Assembly: GCA_007922195.1 (NCBI GenBank)
Contig: ML682059.1
Coordinates: forward strand, 14,564,295 to 14,628,294
Length of the DNA: 64,000 nt
Direction of reading: 5' to 3'
From: Podocnemis expansa
Taxonomy: Eukaryota; Chordata; Testudines; Podocnemididae
The position numbers and the translations under genes were made by a program. Within the stretch, counting starts at the first letter, position 1. Each line of letters starts with the position of its first letter. Below the pieces are notes generated by a model. The model saw only the letters and a list, made by a program, of their open reading frames with translations. It did no database searches and had not been told where the DNA came from. Shown here piece by piece: positions 1 to 12,372 of the stretch.

Positions 1-905
1 TCTCTGTATTTTTTCCCAATTCCAATATATCTTTTTTGAGACAGAACAGACAAAACTCCACAGCATTCAACATAGAGCACACCATAGATTTGTATAATTG
101 CATGGTATTTTATCTATTCCTTTTATAATGGTTCTTGACATTGTTAGCTTAAAAAAAAAAAACAAAAACCTGCTGCTCTTTAAGTCAATGTTTTCAGAAA
201 AACTGTCCACTACATCTCCCAAATCCTCTTTCTTGAGTGGCAGCAGCTGATTTAGACCCCCCTCACTTTGTATGTACAGCTGGGATTATGTTTTCCAATG
301 TGCATTACTTGGCATTTATCAACACTGAATTTCATCTGCCCTTTCATTGCCCAGTCACTCAGTTTTGTAAGATCCTGTTTTAACTCTGCACTGTCTACTT
401 TGAACTTCACTATCATGAGTAATTTTGTGTTATTTGCATAGTTGTTTGGCACTTCACTGTTTACTCATTTTCCCAGGTCATTTATAAATATGGTCAACAG
501 CACTGAGCCCAGTACATATCCCTGGAGGACACCATTATTTCCATCTCTCCATTCTGAGAGCTGACTCTTTATTCATACCATTTGTTTTCTGCCTTTTCAC
601 CAGTTCTGATCCATGAGCAGACCCTCTTTTCCTATGACTGCTTACTTTGCTTGAGAGCATTCAGTGAAGGACATTCAGAAAGCCTTTTACAAAGTCCAAA
701 TACAATATATTCAGGTGTATTGATCCCTCAAACAATTTTAACAGATAGTTAAGACATAATAACGCATACAAAAGCCATGTAAATTCATCCTCAACAAATT
801 GTTTCTCTATGGGGTCTGAATGATTCTGTTCTTTATTATAGTTTCAACCACTTTGCCTGGTGCTGAAGTTAGGCTTACAGGCCTGTGACTCCCAGAATTG
901 CTTTC
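1..905 (-). mobile_element. CR1/L3-like LINE, 3' part, old copy
   Basis: Read on the minus strand this is the RT-to-3' region of an L3-like CR1 LINE. The reverse complement carries the degraded RT and post-RT text of the family, including a remnant near 252-452 whose protein contains the fragment DKCQVMHIG, the usual Cys/Lys-rich stretch downstream of the RT catalytic motif. The copy is full of stops and frameshifts and runs off the left edge of the window, so its 3' end is not visible. The 5' break lies near 905. Divergence looks higher than in the CR1 copies at 2456, 8874 and 18937. Assignment rests on recognised family text, not on an alignment. Confidence 0.85.
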
Positions 906-2455
906 CAACTTTAACATATTTGTTTCCAAGCACAATGAATGAGACAGGTTCTTGCAGTTGTATTTTCACTTTGAACTGTGCAATCATGGAGGGTGATCTG
1001 CTTCTTGCATTGATCTTCATTCAGAAAGCATGCAATCATATTTGTAACTATGAGCACTTACATAGTTCCCCTGAAGACTGAACCTGCTCTTTACTGAATA
1101 AGGCTACTCAGATACTTGAAGTTTAACCGTGTCTCAGTGCTTTGCTGAATCAGAGCCAGTGTGCATGACTAATTTAACTACACATGTGAAAATGTACTCA
1201 GACAGACATAAACCAGTTTTCACCAGAATAATCAAAAGATACATTTACAATAAAATGATTTGCATGGTCACATTTAAGTTTTCTACAGGCAGCAGTTTCA
1301 GTGCTACAGCTATTTAAAGTAATTGAATAATGGTGAGGAATATGTATTCATACACTTGCTACTTAGAAAAGGATGAACTGTTTATGTTTAACCTTTCCAC
1401 AACCACTCATCTTTAAGCAAAAATTAAGCCTGGAAAACTTCAGGGAAAAAGGAACTTTTTAGAAGAGTCAATAGCTGAAAACTGGGTATTATAATGGAAA
1501 TATTTCAATTACTATATTTAATCAAATGTAATGCCAGTTCCATTCAGCAAATGATCTTCTTTCCATTATCTGATTATACAAATCATATCAAATCCAACTT
1601 CCCTTTCTAAATATATAGTTGAATCCAGGGCCCATAGAAAAGTTGTACAAAATAGTTTCCAATAAAAATCCTTTTTTTATTCCATATAATGCAGAGAAAA
1701 GTTTATTTTAAACTAATTTCTCATGTGACTGCATAGGAAGAAAAGATTTTTTCTGAGAGATTTTGAGGTAAATCAGATGAAGAGGCTAAATAATGACTAA
1801 CAGATTTTGAGTAGCAGCTGGTTTTTCTCCAGAAATGGGTGAGATGAGTGGGGCAGGCTGATTATTTTATAAGCTCTAGCAAGATCAGCATTTGGTCATA
1901 TGAGACAGTCAAATCCACAAGGATAGGCTGAATTGGTGCCTGATGTAGCAAGCTTTTTGTTTGTTTTAGGCTTTTTTACAGGTCACCATTGTATGCTAGA
2001 AAAACATAAACAAACAGATATACTTCATTGATTGTTTCATAGTTAGAGGAGAGATCAGGTGTAAGAAAAGAACTGTTAGGATGAAGTTGAGCCTGAGTAT
2101 ATCAGAAGTCTTGAAAACTCTGATAGGTTGTTGCTATACGTCAGTAGTTAGAGTGGAATGGAAGCATCTTTCAGTTCTCTCTGAGTCACTATCAGGTGCC
2201 TAGAAACAACCAAATTCCATTTTCTTTTCTGCTAATTGGGCCAGCACTAGATGTGTGTTGAGCCATGGTGGCTTCTGCTGTGTTGCTGGCGAAGCCATGG
2301 AAAGTTTAGATGCCATTTTGCAAAGTAGGTATCACATTATGAAGTCAGACATGTGGAAGCTATTGAGGTAGGGGCATGCAAGGAGAAAGGTATAGTGCTA
2401 CATATACTACTTATGCATACTGGGGAGATGGTTTAGCTTCAAGATAGTGTAAATT
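906..2455. other. AT-rich unique sequence, no feature seen
   Basis: No repeat family, RNA gene or credible exon was recognised here. The only open frames are 60-75 codons long and of random composition. Confidence 0.5.
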
Positions 2456-3146
2456 CGCTAAATCATCCCAGCCAGAGTTTTGTCTAACTGTGCTTTAAAT
2501 GTTTTGAAAGATGGAGATTCCAGTACCTCCCCAGGTAACCCATTCCAATGCTTTACCACCCTACTAATGAGAAAGTGTTTCCTAATTTTCAACCTTGACT
2601 ACCCCAGCTGCAGCTTGAAACCACTGTTCCTTGTTCTCCCCTCTGTTACTACTGAGGACAGCCTAGCCCTCTCCTCTTTGGAGCACCCCTTCAAGAAGTT
2701 GAACACTGCTATCAACTCCCCTCTCAGTCTTCTCTTCTCCAGACTAAATAAGCCTAGTTCCTTCAGTCTCTCCTCATAAGTCACGTGCCCCAACACCCTA
2801 GTTATTCTCATTGTCCTCCACTGGACTCCTTCTAATTTGTCAACTTCCTTTCCGTAGTGTGGCCCAAAATTGGACACAGCATTCCAGATGCGGCCTCACC
2901 AAAGCTGGATAGAAAGGAATAATCACATGTCCTCGCAACACTCCTACTGATCCAGCCCAAGATACCATTGGCCATTTTGGCAACAAGAGCACATTGGTGA
3001 CTCATATCCAGCTTCCCATATACCATTACCTCCAGGTACTCGTTTACAGAGCTGCTACTTAGCCTATCGGTCCCCAGCCTGTAGCAGTACATGGGACTTT
3101 TTCCATCCTAAGTACTGGACTTTGCACTTGTCTTTGTTGAACCTCA

Positions 3147-3368
3147 TTAGATTTCATTTAGCCCAAAGCTCAAATTTGTCTTCATCTCCCTGAATCCTAC
3201 CCTTCCCTCCAGCATGTTGACCATTCTCCCAAGATTGGTGTCATCTGCGAATTTACTGAGCATGCAGTCTATCCTATCATCCAGATCATTAATGAAAATG
3301 TTGAACAGAACCAGCTGCAGGATGGACCCCTGGGGCATTCTACTAGTTGCTGGTTGCCAGCTAGACAT
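3147..3368 (-). pseudogene. CR1 ORF2 reverse transcriptase fragment (FADD box)
   Basis: A 73-residue remnant of the RT catalytic core of the CR1 at 2456-5055. The sequence runs from a PQGS(I)L motif, the conserved P-Q-G-S/L turn of RT domain 4, through LFNIFINDL to FADDT (RT domain 5, the two catalytic aspartates at 3240-3245). The upstream half of the palm sits in a different frame at 3408-3890, so at least one frameshift separates the two. The product cannot act alone. In the live family this enzyme copies the LINE RNA onto nicked target DNA. Confidence 0.9.
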
Positions 3369-3407
3369 TGAGCCATTAATCTCTACCCTCTAAGCCTGAT
3401 GATCTTG

Positions 3408-3890
3408 CTAGCTTTCTATCCACCTTATGGTCCACTCATCCAAACCATACTTTCTTAATTTGCTGATAACAATGCTATGGGAAACAGTATCCAAAACTTT
3501 GCTAAAGTTGAGGTATATCATGTCTACAGCTATTCCTGCATCCACATATCCAGTCATCTTGTCACAGAAGGCAATCAGGGTGGTCAGGTACAATTTGCCC
3601 TTGATCACTTTATTTTCCTCCAAGTGATTTAGAATGGATTCTTTGAAGACCTGCTCCATGATTTCTCCAGGAATTGAGGTGAGGCTGATTGGTCTGTAGT
3701 CCCCTTGGTCCTCCTTTTTTACTTTCTTGAGGATAAGCACTATATCTGCCTTTTCCCAATCACTCAGGACCTCCCCCATTTGCCACAAGTTTTCAGAGAT
3801 AATGGCTAGCAGCTCTGCAATCACATCAGCCAACTCCGTCAGCACCCTCGAATGCAGTTCATCCAGCCCCATAGACTTGTGCACAACCAA
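3408..3890 (-). pseudogene. CR1 ORF2 reverse transcriptase fragment (fingers/palm)
   Basis: A 160-residue open remnant of the N-terminal RT domain of the same CR1. It contains the DYRPISLTSIPG motif (CR1 RT domain 1, residues about 64-75), the F.DKMTGYVD segment, and the YLNFSKVLDTVSH motif (domain 3, whose usual Asp in Y-L-D-F is replaced by Asn, a likely loss of the first catalytic Asp). It ends with LRKYGLDEWTIRWI. The opening residues GLDELHSRVLTELADV match the usual pre-RT linker. Continuity to the FADD box at 3240 requires a frameshift near 3400. Confidence 0.9.
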
Positions 3891-5055
3891 CTTCTCTTAG
3901 CAGTCCCTAACCTGACCTTCCATCAGTGAGGGCTGGTCTCCTTCTCTCCATTCTGTGTTACTCAGTATAGTAGCCTAGAAGCTGACCCAGCATGTGAAGA
4001 CTGAGGAAAAAAAAAAATCAATGAGTACTTCAGACTTTTCCCCTGTATCTGCCACAAGGATCCCTGTCCCATTCAGTAAGGGACATACACAACCTCCAGT
4101 CCTCTTCTTGTTACTAACATACTTGTACAACCCCTTCCTGTTATCCTTCACATCCCTTGCTAGCTGCAATTCCAAATTCCCTTTGGCCTTTCTGATTTTA
4201 CCCCTGCAGCCCTGAGCAATATCTTCATATGCCTCCCTAGTCATCCGTCCAAGGCTTCACTTCTCATAAGCTTCCCTTTTGTGTTTGAGCTCACTGTAGA
4301 GCTCTCTGCTAAAGCCATGCTTGTCACCTTCCATATTTGCTGTTCTTTCTGCACACTGGAATGCTATCTTCTTGTTCCCTTAGTAGGGTTTCTTTAAAAT
4401 ACAGACAGCTCTCTTGGATGTTTTTCCCCTTCAGATTAGCCTCCCAAGGGATCCTACCCATCAGTTCCCTGAAGGAGCCAAAATCTGCTTGTCCAAAATC
4501 CAGGGTCTGTGTTCTGCTTCTTTCCTTTCTTCCTTTGATCAGATGTCAGGGTAACTGAAGTCTCCCATGAGAACCAGGGCCCATGATTTGGAAACTTCTG
4601 CTAGTTGTCCATAGAAAGCTTTATCTGTCTCCTTCTGCTGGTCTAATGGTATATAGCAGACACGCACCACAATACCCCCCCTGTTGCACTCTCCTCTAAA
4701 CTTAACTCAGAGACTTTCAACATGCTTGTCCCCACTTTCATAGTGGAGCTCCAAGCAGTCATAAAGCTCTTTTAGAGATAGTGCTACTCCTCTACCTCTT
4801 CTTCCCCGCCTGTCCTTCCTGAACAATTTGTATCCATCCATGGCAGTGCTCCAGTCATGCAAGGTATCCCATCACATCTCTGTTATTCCAATTACATCAT
4901 AGTTCCTTGCCTGTGCCTGTGCCAGTACTACCAAGTCTTCCTGCTTGTTTCCCAGGCTCCTTGCATTTGTGTACAGGTACCTAAACTACCAGGCCCATTG
5001 CCCGACTTTCTGCTGCCTATTGTCTCTCCTGTTGCATGTACACACACAGTTCTTT

Positions 5056-5333
5056 GCAATCTCTTTTCATGATTTCAGAATATTTTATATAGAGACCTCA
5101 GAGCTTGAGAGAATATTTCAGTGAAAGCAGAGTTTCCTTTCAGAACAGCAACCTTTTTATTCGTCTTCAGTATTTATTGTAAAATATACTAGTTAACAGT
5201 GTTAAAGTAACATTTTGCTGTTACCTCAGCTTCAGAATATTACACAGATGTCATTAACCCTCTGCCTTATGCCATGTGAGCACTTCATTTTTAAAATAAA
5301 GTGGTTGTGCATGTCCATCATCATATCAACATA
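5056..5333. other. Unique AT-rich spacer
   Basis: Nothing recognised between the CR1 5' break and the TIR element that begins at about 5334. Confidence 0.4.
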
Positions 5334-5423
5334 TACTGTATATACTCGGATACAAGCTGATCCAGGCATAAGCCAAATTTTGAGCCCAAAAAGGAGCAAA
5401 AAGGGTGTCTTGTGTATAAGCCG

Positions 5424-6175
5424 AGCCCCCCCCCCCTTTGGCCTTGGCTCCTAACCTCCTCCACCTAGTGCTGCTGCTGGCTTCCCCTGGGCTTCCCAAC
5501 AGCTTTCCTAACCCCCCAAATCTCTGCTGCTGCTTTTTCCCTGCCCCCCCTGCTCTGTCCATGCCTCACTCCTGCCGCCCCCCTGCTCCACCCTTTCCTC
5601 ACTGCCACCCCCTGCTCCTCCTGCTGCCCCCCAGCTCCACCCTTTCCTCACTGCTGCCCCCTGCTCTGTCCCTCCCCACTGCTACCCCGCTGGCTCATCA
5701 CTGCCACCCCCCTGCTCCCTTCTCAGTTCCATGCTGTTGCTCCCCTGTTCCCCAACACCCTTTCCATCCCTTTCCCCATCACCCCCGACCCCTGCTGCTG
5801 CTCTTCCCAGCCTGCCAGGCATCCTTCCCCAAATCCCCCGTCCCTGTCACTGCTTCCCTGGGCTCCCCAGAAACCCTGGGTCTTCCTGCCACTTTCCCCG
5901 GACTCCCCAACCCATCACTAAATGCCTGAGCCCTGTCGCCCCTTCCCCAGCCTCCCTGAACCCCGCCTCCAAACCCTCCCAGCCGTCCCATAACTTTTTC
6001 CCAGCTCCCCGACCCCCTCCCCAACATTCAGTCCCTGCCACCACTTCCCTGGCCTCCCTGAATCCCCCCCCCCAAAGTCCAGGCCTACCCCCCTCCAAAA
6101 CCCCCTTACTTGGCCACTCCAGACACCGGGGTCCCTTCCTTCCTCCAGCCCCAGCCCCAGCCGACTGCCCAAGAT
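5424..6175. repeat. C-rich degenerate tandem repeat block
   Basis: A long pyrimidine-rich block on the plus strand with repeated words such as GCTCCACCCTTTCCTCACTG (at about 5585 and 5635, 50 bp apart) and CCCCTGCTC. Overlapping long frames on both strands (5438-5929, 5731-6453, 5847-6287 minus) are artefacts of the missing A/T-rich stop codons. Their predicted Pro/Ser/Leu-rich or Gly-rich products are low complexity. Confidence 0.8.
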
Positions 6176-6255
6176 GGCTGCCCGGCAACGCTGGGTCTCT
6201 GCCCTGCTGCATGGTCAGAGAAAGGGCTGGCTGGGGCTGTCTACTGTATTCTCCT

Positions 6256-6318
6256 GCGTATAAGCCGAGTGCCTGTTTCAAAGCCAATTTTCAGGCACAA
6301 AATTCTCGGCTTATACGC
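6256..6318. repeat. Perfect 14 bp hairpin near the right end of the TIR element
   Basis: Arms at 6256-6269 and 6305-6318 are exact reverse complements (core TATAAGCCGAG / CTCGGCTTATA), with a further weaker match (TGCCTG / CAGGCA) inside. It is probably the subterminal transposase-binding or foldback structure of the element at 5334-6332. Confidence 0.8.
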
Positions 6319-6332
6319 AATGATATATGGTA

Positions 6333-8873
6333 CTTCCAGATGAGATATGCAGTATTTCTCTTCATGAATGTCAAAGTCCTAGATCTCATGAGTAAAAGAC
6401 AAAACAATAATTCAAATTTTTTATGGGTGAAAGAAACGGTCATTCTGAATTAAGAATTTACCTTATTCAATGAGTTGCTTATTAAAACCATCAGCACAAG
6501 CATCTAAAACATTCATAATCATTCTAACACAAGTAACACTTCGGAGGACAAAGAAAAATGTGCTCTCCTGTGTAACAGAATCGAAGTAACTATTAAATTA
6601 TAAAATATTGAACACTAAATAATTGGGTTATTCCCAGACTGCTCTGCTGTACAACTGTAATATAGACTCAGAAAATAATGCAGGAAATTATCCCAGCTGT
6701 ATCACCCTATAAATAATGAAACAAATCATTATGTACTGCAACTATGCTCTTAATCTTCTGTAAGGAGAAAGGAGAAAACTCAATTAATTGTCAAGATTTT
6801 GAAATGTTTTTATGTAACTACACCTTTTGATATACTAATTTTGGAGCAATTTAAACTAGTTCTCCCCTTCTTCAGACACCTGTGTCCTCTTCCAAGATCA
6901 GCACTAACAGACATCTTCATAAGTAGCTAACCAACAGAGGAGAAAGTAGCAGAGAGGAGTCTCCATGTACATATATAAGGGTATCTTGTTTCATTTCAAC
7001 ACACATATAGCTATCAGGGTATCCACTGTTTCAGGAAGCACAGGCCAACTCCAAATTCCTGGTTGTCAGAGACCATCTTGCTGTGATAACAGATTTAGAA
7101 GCCAAAGCAGAGAGCAGTCTACTGAAAAACTCCCTCTACCCAAAACACTGTACAACTATAATGAATAAATTTTTTAAGACTAAACTTCTTCACATACTAA
7201 GAAACAGAACTGGGAAGATTATGTCTAACTGCTCCACTTAACGATGTCTCCCATAACAACACATTATAAACCCCAAAGTACCTTTTCCGGTGAAGGTTTG
7301 CAGTACAGGAATGTAAGATAGGAAAGTGCCAGGAACATGTAGAGTGAATTGTAGCAAATAGGTAAAAAAGCAGAAGAAACTTGGAAAATGTATTGGAAGG
7401 AGACAAGAAAAGAAAATAATTCAGGAAAAGGTTGTGTGATATCCTGAAAGCTACCAAAAATAAAAAAGGTGACTAGAAGAGAGTTTGTTTCTATAGGGAG
7501 GGAAGTAGTGAAGTCTAGCTAAATAGTTCTTATTTCTTTCTCTTAAAAAAAATCTGAAACTCTATTGTGTAAGAAGAGACTGTTACCTTTTCATAGTTAA
7601 AATCTCAAAAGCCAAGGAATGACTGCCCTTTTGTGCTCAAGTACTGTGATACAGAGTATGATTCTTAACTTTCTCCAGTTCTATGTTGCTCTAATTCCTT
7701 TGGTTCTTATTTACATGAAACTGGAGTAATAGAGTGGTGGAATTAAAGGAGACAAATTACTGATTACATATGCTTTCTCAAAGAAGTAATTCTTTTTCCT
7801 AATTTTGCATGGTGTATAGGGCTCTAAATTAAGATTAACCTCATTCATTATACATTTTTAATATAAATTATTTTCATGGCCTCCTTTTGTCCTAGCATTC
7901 ATAGAGTGGAACACTATACTAGATATTGTTATACATATACCTCAGGCTGCAGAATAAATGCATGATATTGAGAAAAATATGTAACAGAATTCAGTTTTGT
8001 AGTTTAATCTAAGAAACAAAATCAAATCAATCAATCTAATTTCAGTAACTGCTGGCACTTTGTTATATCACAAGTTCCCTGTGTCTGCTATAATCTATGA
8101 GATAATAAATGGTTATACTGATTAGAATGACATTCCTATTTTGCTAAAATAATTCTACTAACTGTTTTGGAAAGTCTATCTGAACTCAAATTACAAGGTA
8201 ATAGCTTATACTTGCCTAGAATTTGATCTAATTTACAACTATCTGATTGGTTATCAGTTTCCCTGATGTGATAAGAAATAGTAAGCAGGTTAATAGAAGT
8301 AAATGTATATAGTATTACCACCAAAAAAAAAAAAAATCAGAGCTTGAAAAGTATATTTGCTAGTGATGAGTGGAAAGCTTTCCTTGCTGGGGCATAAGCC
8401 AACAATTTCTAAAGATCTTAAACTTTAATTTTACAAACAATTAAGTTATTAACCCTCATGTGACGAAAGCCTTCCAAATTGAAAATGAATGGAAACAAAG
8501 GTGGCATTGTGCTCTTGACTCTGCAAAGACACAGTCTCCACTTCTTACTGTTTCCAAGCCGCATCCCCCCACACCTCACCCAAAATAAAACAGTTTTCTA
8601 GTCAGTCTCACAGATCATGGAAGTTATATGTGGCTCTTGCTTTGTTGAGAAAAGCTATGAGCACCATCAGAGGTGGGAACTGGAGAAGTATGGCTGAGGA
8701 AGAGACAGTATTGAAGATCCTTCCTCTTTACCCATTTTAGTAGCTAGGAAACTCTGAAAAGATCCCTCTTGTGGCAACTAGAAGAAGATGGAGCTTCAAA
8801 TTTTATAAGTTAGCTCTAGTAAGAGGCTGGTCTTTAAGATGAAACCTTAGTCAGGGTTTTGGGGCAGATACCT
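6333..8873. other. Unique AT-rich sequence, no gene seen
   Basis: About 2.5 kb of AT-rich DNA. Only short homopolymer runs (for example A13 at about 8322) and random frames under 90 codons are visible. No repeat family was recognised. Confidence 0.5.
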
Positions 8874-9720
8874 AGAATCACAGAATCATAGGATTAGAAG
8901 AGACCTCATGAAGTCATCTAGTGCAACCTCCCGTGAAAAAGGAGGACCACTCTCACTAAATCATCCCAGCCAGGGTTTCATCTAACCAAGCCTTAAATAT
9001 CACCCCAGCTGTAAATTGAAACCATTGTTCCTTGTTCTGTCCTCTGTTACTACTGAGAACAGCTGAGTTCCATCCTCCTTGGAGCATCCCTTCAAGTAGT
9101 TGAAGATTGCTATCAAATCCCCCCTCAGTCTTCTCTTCTGCAGGCTAAACAAGCCTAGTTCTTTCAATTTCTCTTCAGAAGTCTTGCGGTCTAGCTCCTT
9201 GATCATTTTTGTTGCCGTCTACTGGACTCTAATTTGTTCACGTCCCTTCTGTAGAGGGGCACCCAAAACCAGACACAGTATTCAAAATGCGGCTTCATCA
9301 GTACCGAAGAGAAAAGAACAATCACATGCCTCAATCTGCTGGCAACACTTCTACTGATACAACCCACTATGCCATTGGCCTTTTTGGCAACAAGAGCACA
9401 CTGTTGACTCAAATCCAGCTTCCCATCCACCATAATGCCCAGGTCTTTTTCTACAGTGCTGCTACTTAGCCCATCACTCTCCAGCCTGTAGCAGCACATA
9501 GGGTTTTTTCATCATAAGTGCAAGACTTTGTACTTGTCCTTGTTGAGCCTTATGAAATTTCTTTTGGCCCACTGCTCCAATTTCTCTAGGTCTCCCTGAA
9601 TCCTGTCCCTGCCCTCAAGCGCATCTACCATTCCCTCCAGCTTGGTGTCATCAGCAAATTTACTGAGCGTACAATCTAGTCCATCATCCAGATCACTAAT
9701 GAAAATGTTGAACAGAACCT
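8874..9720 (-). mobile_element. CR1 LINE, 5'-truncated with intact 3' tail
   Basis: Starts at the left with the CR1 3' end in reverse (ATAGAATCACAGAATCATAG type octamer tail, then the conserved GACCTCATGA block) and runs to 9720, where the 5' truncation falls just upstream of the RT FADD region. Remnant frames at 9000-9206 and 9203-9499 give post-RT CR1 text, including QQCALVAKKANGIVGC and [29 protein letters not shown] normal 5'-truncated insertion, less decayed than the copy at 1-905. Confidence 0.95.
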
Positions 9721-9952
9721 GAGAGAATATCAGAAGCCTTCTCTTCCTGGTAGCTGGGGTAATAGGTTTTTCATTAGGCTAGTGCTATTGAAATTCATGA
9801 GATGCAAAAACCCTCACCTTTTAGGAAGTTCTGTTAAAAGTACATTGAGATAGTTGACTGCTAGCGCTTAGACCAGCAACAGAGCCAAAGACCAAGATCT
9901 TAGAAAACAGAAGCCTAAAGTTAGACTCCTAAAGCTGTAGGAAGTAAAATAA

Positions 9953-10040
9953 ACAAGGAGTCTTATGGCACTTTCAAAGTCTAGCAAGTATATTTATCAC
10001 ATGAGCTTTTGTGAGCACAATCCCATTTCATCAGATGCAC
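9953..10040 (-). mobile_element. Penelope-like element terminal fragment with ribozyme core remnant
   Basis: About 90 bp matching the terminal block of the other Penelope-like copies here: ACAAGGAGTC, then the variable GGCACTTT stretch, then ATGAGCTTTTGTG and the reverse of the CTGATGA box. On the minus strand the ribozyme box CTGATGA is intact (10034-10028), but the second box reads AAAA instead of GAAA (loss of G12), so cleavage is not expected. Confidence 0.75.
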
Positions 10041-12369
10041 AAGCTCCATATTTGGTTTGCTGAAATACACTAAGATTGCAACCTCTCTAGTGTAAGCAGA
10101 GTAGTGATCAAAACAGTTGAATGCACACCTGGTTCCAGGGAGGCCAATGGATATAGATTTGGGAACCTAATTTTAGGCTCCTATTGTTGGAGCTCTCAAA
10201 CTAAATCTCCGACCTTCAGCATAGTTTAGAATAGACCTTTGTTTAGGGTTATACACAAATAATATAGCCTAAAGAAGAGCTCAACTACATTATGCTAGTT
10301 TTGCTGTTAGAAATTATTTTTATTATAATATGACCAGTCAAACACATATACAGTACAGTACATACTAGACTATTAAAAAAGAAAGTTGGATGACTAAGAA
10401 GGGGGCCAATGAAAACACCTAAATAAATTAATTTATTCTGTACATTTAATGTGTTGCAGATGCGGCATTTTACACCAACTCTACTGCCATGTATGCAGGA
10501 TGTCTCTGACATATAGTGTATGTAAATAGATTTGATGTATATCTTTTTCCCATGAATGATAAATGGAGACTTTAAAGATATCATCTCAAGACTTCTGCAA
10601 GCAGTTTTGTTAATACAAAAATACTGCCATGCAGTTATCTGTAAGAAAAATATGCTTTGGATGTTGTTTACTTTTTTTTTAAAGCATCAGAATTGATGTA
10701 GTTCTTTATTTATTCAAGTGTCATCTGTAAGAAGCAGCATGCCATAACATCCAATCCTCTGACTTTTATTTAGTCTTCCCATTGCACATGCACACCATTA
10801 TGAAGAAGAAAGGAAAAATGTTTTTGTCAATTTAATAAATCAGACACATGCAACAAATTGTTATGCATGAAAATTCTGCTATATTGCAAAGGAAGCAAGT
10901 AGGATGCTACTGATAAGAGATCTTAAAAATATATTAAATTAATATGCATTAAAAATCTGCATCTTAAAAAGGTTTCTAAAGGAAAAATTAAAACCATTAT
11001 GAGCAGCAAATGCTACAGAAACATTGTATAACTTCCTGCCAAAGAGCACCACTCCTTCAGTAAGAGGCACATGGTATATTTTGGAACCTCAGGTTTCCTA
11101 TTGCACTTAAAGTGGTTATAATTTAATTATATAAAAATACTCTTAATCATCCAGAAATTCTACAGCACTTTACATTTCTCATCACTCAAGAGAACTAATT
11201 CAAACTTAAATATTCTAAGCCATCCATTCTGTCAGTAAAAGAGAACATGTACTCTAATGGACTGTGCAAACACGCAATTATTCACTAATCCACTAACATA
11301 CTATGAAATTCTTACCAAAGGCACAGTTGTTGCTCATTTTTAAAATCAGTGCAGTAATTTCTTATGGTTGTTGCATAATTTATAGCCTTGAGAATAGGGC
11401 ACACAATGTAATGAATCAGCAGGGTTTCATTATCCTACAATCAGTCTGCCAGGACCATTCTTTCTTCATAAAACCTTTGATCTACATAAACTTATTTGAA
11501 CTTCCACTTTATAAATGAGATTTTCCTTCTCAGAGATTCATAAGAACTAAAGTAGTGTCAAGTATGCAAGATAAGAGGCACAGTAGAGGTAGGCTGAAAG
11601 AAACCCTAGATCCAAGTATCCCTGAGCTTTTAGACTTGGGGTCAGAGCTTCTTGTCCCTGAGATGAAGCAAGCAGTCAGCAGGAAACTACTGAGTAACTC
11701 CAGCAGGAGAGGAATGGCATCTGCTCACAGTACTCTTGGTTCCAATCAAAGCTGTTCTGGAACTGCAGGAAAAGTTGGGTAATGCACGCTGTCCCCTCCC
11801 TGTAAAACAGGGCTGATTTAAAACACTTCAGTAAAGAGAGACATTTCACAGTGTAGGGAACACTTTTCACTCCTTAAATATATATTTTCTTAAAGATCCT
11901 TCTAGCCCCCAACTTTGACACCACTGACAGAGAATAATAGGCAAATTCTCTGCAGAAAGATTTATACTGACATACAATTTGGCCCAAAAGCCTACCACTG
12001 CTAACTGTTGGTGGAATTGCTCTTTTGCTCCATTCGTACAGTCTGTACTTGCAGTGCTAAGAGCCCTTGATTCAATCCCCATACAAGACAGCTGTACAGG
12101 GGATGGGCCTCCGACCTCATGTGGTATCCATCACCCTTCCCCAGTCATGCATGTCTGGAGAGAACTCCACAGCCAGCTGGCCAGTTCAGTGCTCTTGACT
12201 CAAGTAATTAGATGCTGCAGCAAAAGCAATTTCAGCAGCAGAAGCTCTCAGGTGCAAGTGTAACCTTCAGGTGGGCTAGAATTCATTTAATTCCCCTTCT
12301 CCAGTGCCTCAAAAAAAATTAAACCCCAACTCCTAAAAAGAAGCAGCTGGAGACACAGGATTTGGTCTG
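10041..12369. other. Unique AT-rich sequence, no gene seen
   Basis: No repeat family or RNA gene was recognised with confidence. A stretch at about 12045-12085 contains a B-box-like word (GATTCAATCCC) but lacks a convincing A box, so it is not annotated as a SINE. Confidence 0.45.
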
Positions 12370-12372
12370 TAA

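Larger units (their letters stand above)
2456..5055 (-). mobile_element. CR1 LINE, 2.6 kb copy with endonuclease and RT remnants
   Basis: CR1 non-LTR retrotransposon read from about 5055 down to 2456. The 5' portion (5050-4340) is the apurinic-type endonuclease region: the reverse complement gives the family's opening text about naming and counting residues, broken by stops. The RT region spans about 4250-3140. The frame at 3890-3408 holds the palm region with the NFSK..DTVSHSI segment. The frame at 3368-3147 holds FADD at 3251-3240, the A/Y-x-D-D catalytic box, followed by D-T. The frame at 2877-2599 is the post-RT domain. The canonical CR1 tail is missing on the 3' side at 2456, so the copy is 3'-truncated or internally broken there. 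At least five frameshifts and stops make it non-functional. Confidence 0.93.
5334..6332. mobile_element. Non-autonomous TIR element with C-rich tandem interior
   Basis: Two ends face each other. The left end reads CTGTATATACTCGG from 5336. The reverse complement of the right end reads CCATATATCATTGCGTATAA from 6330. Both are flanked by TA, which could be a 2 bp target duplication. Near the right end an exact 14 bp inverted repeat (6256-6269 against 6305-6318, core TATAAGCCGAG) forms a hairpin. The left end carries a second copy of TATAAGCCGAG at about 5416. Between the ends lies about 750 bp of C-rich sequence (5424-6175) in irregular repeats. No transposase is present. The TA flank suggests Tc1/mariner-like mobilisation, but the superfamily is not settled. 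Confidence 0.65.

Noticed and set aside
5438..6453. Long overlapping proline-rich and glycine-rich frames on both strands.
   Set aside because: They arise because C-rich or G-rich tandem DNA contains few stop codons. Composition is low complexity, frames overlap on both strands, and the block lies inside a transposable element.
12040..12100. Possible tRNA-derived SINE (B-box-like GATTCAATCCC).
   Set aside because: No convincing A box, no acceptor or anticodon pairing, and no LINE-type tail.
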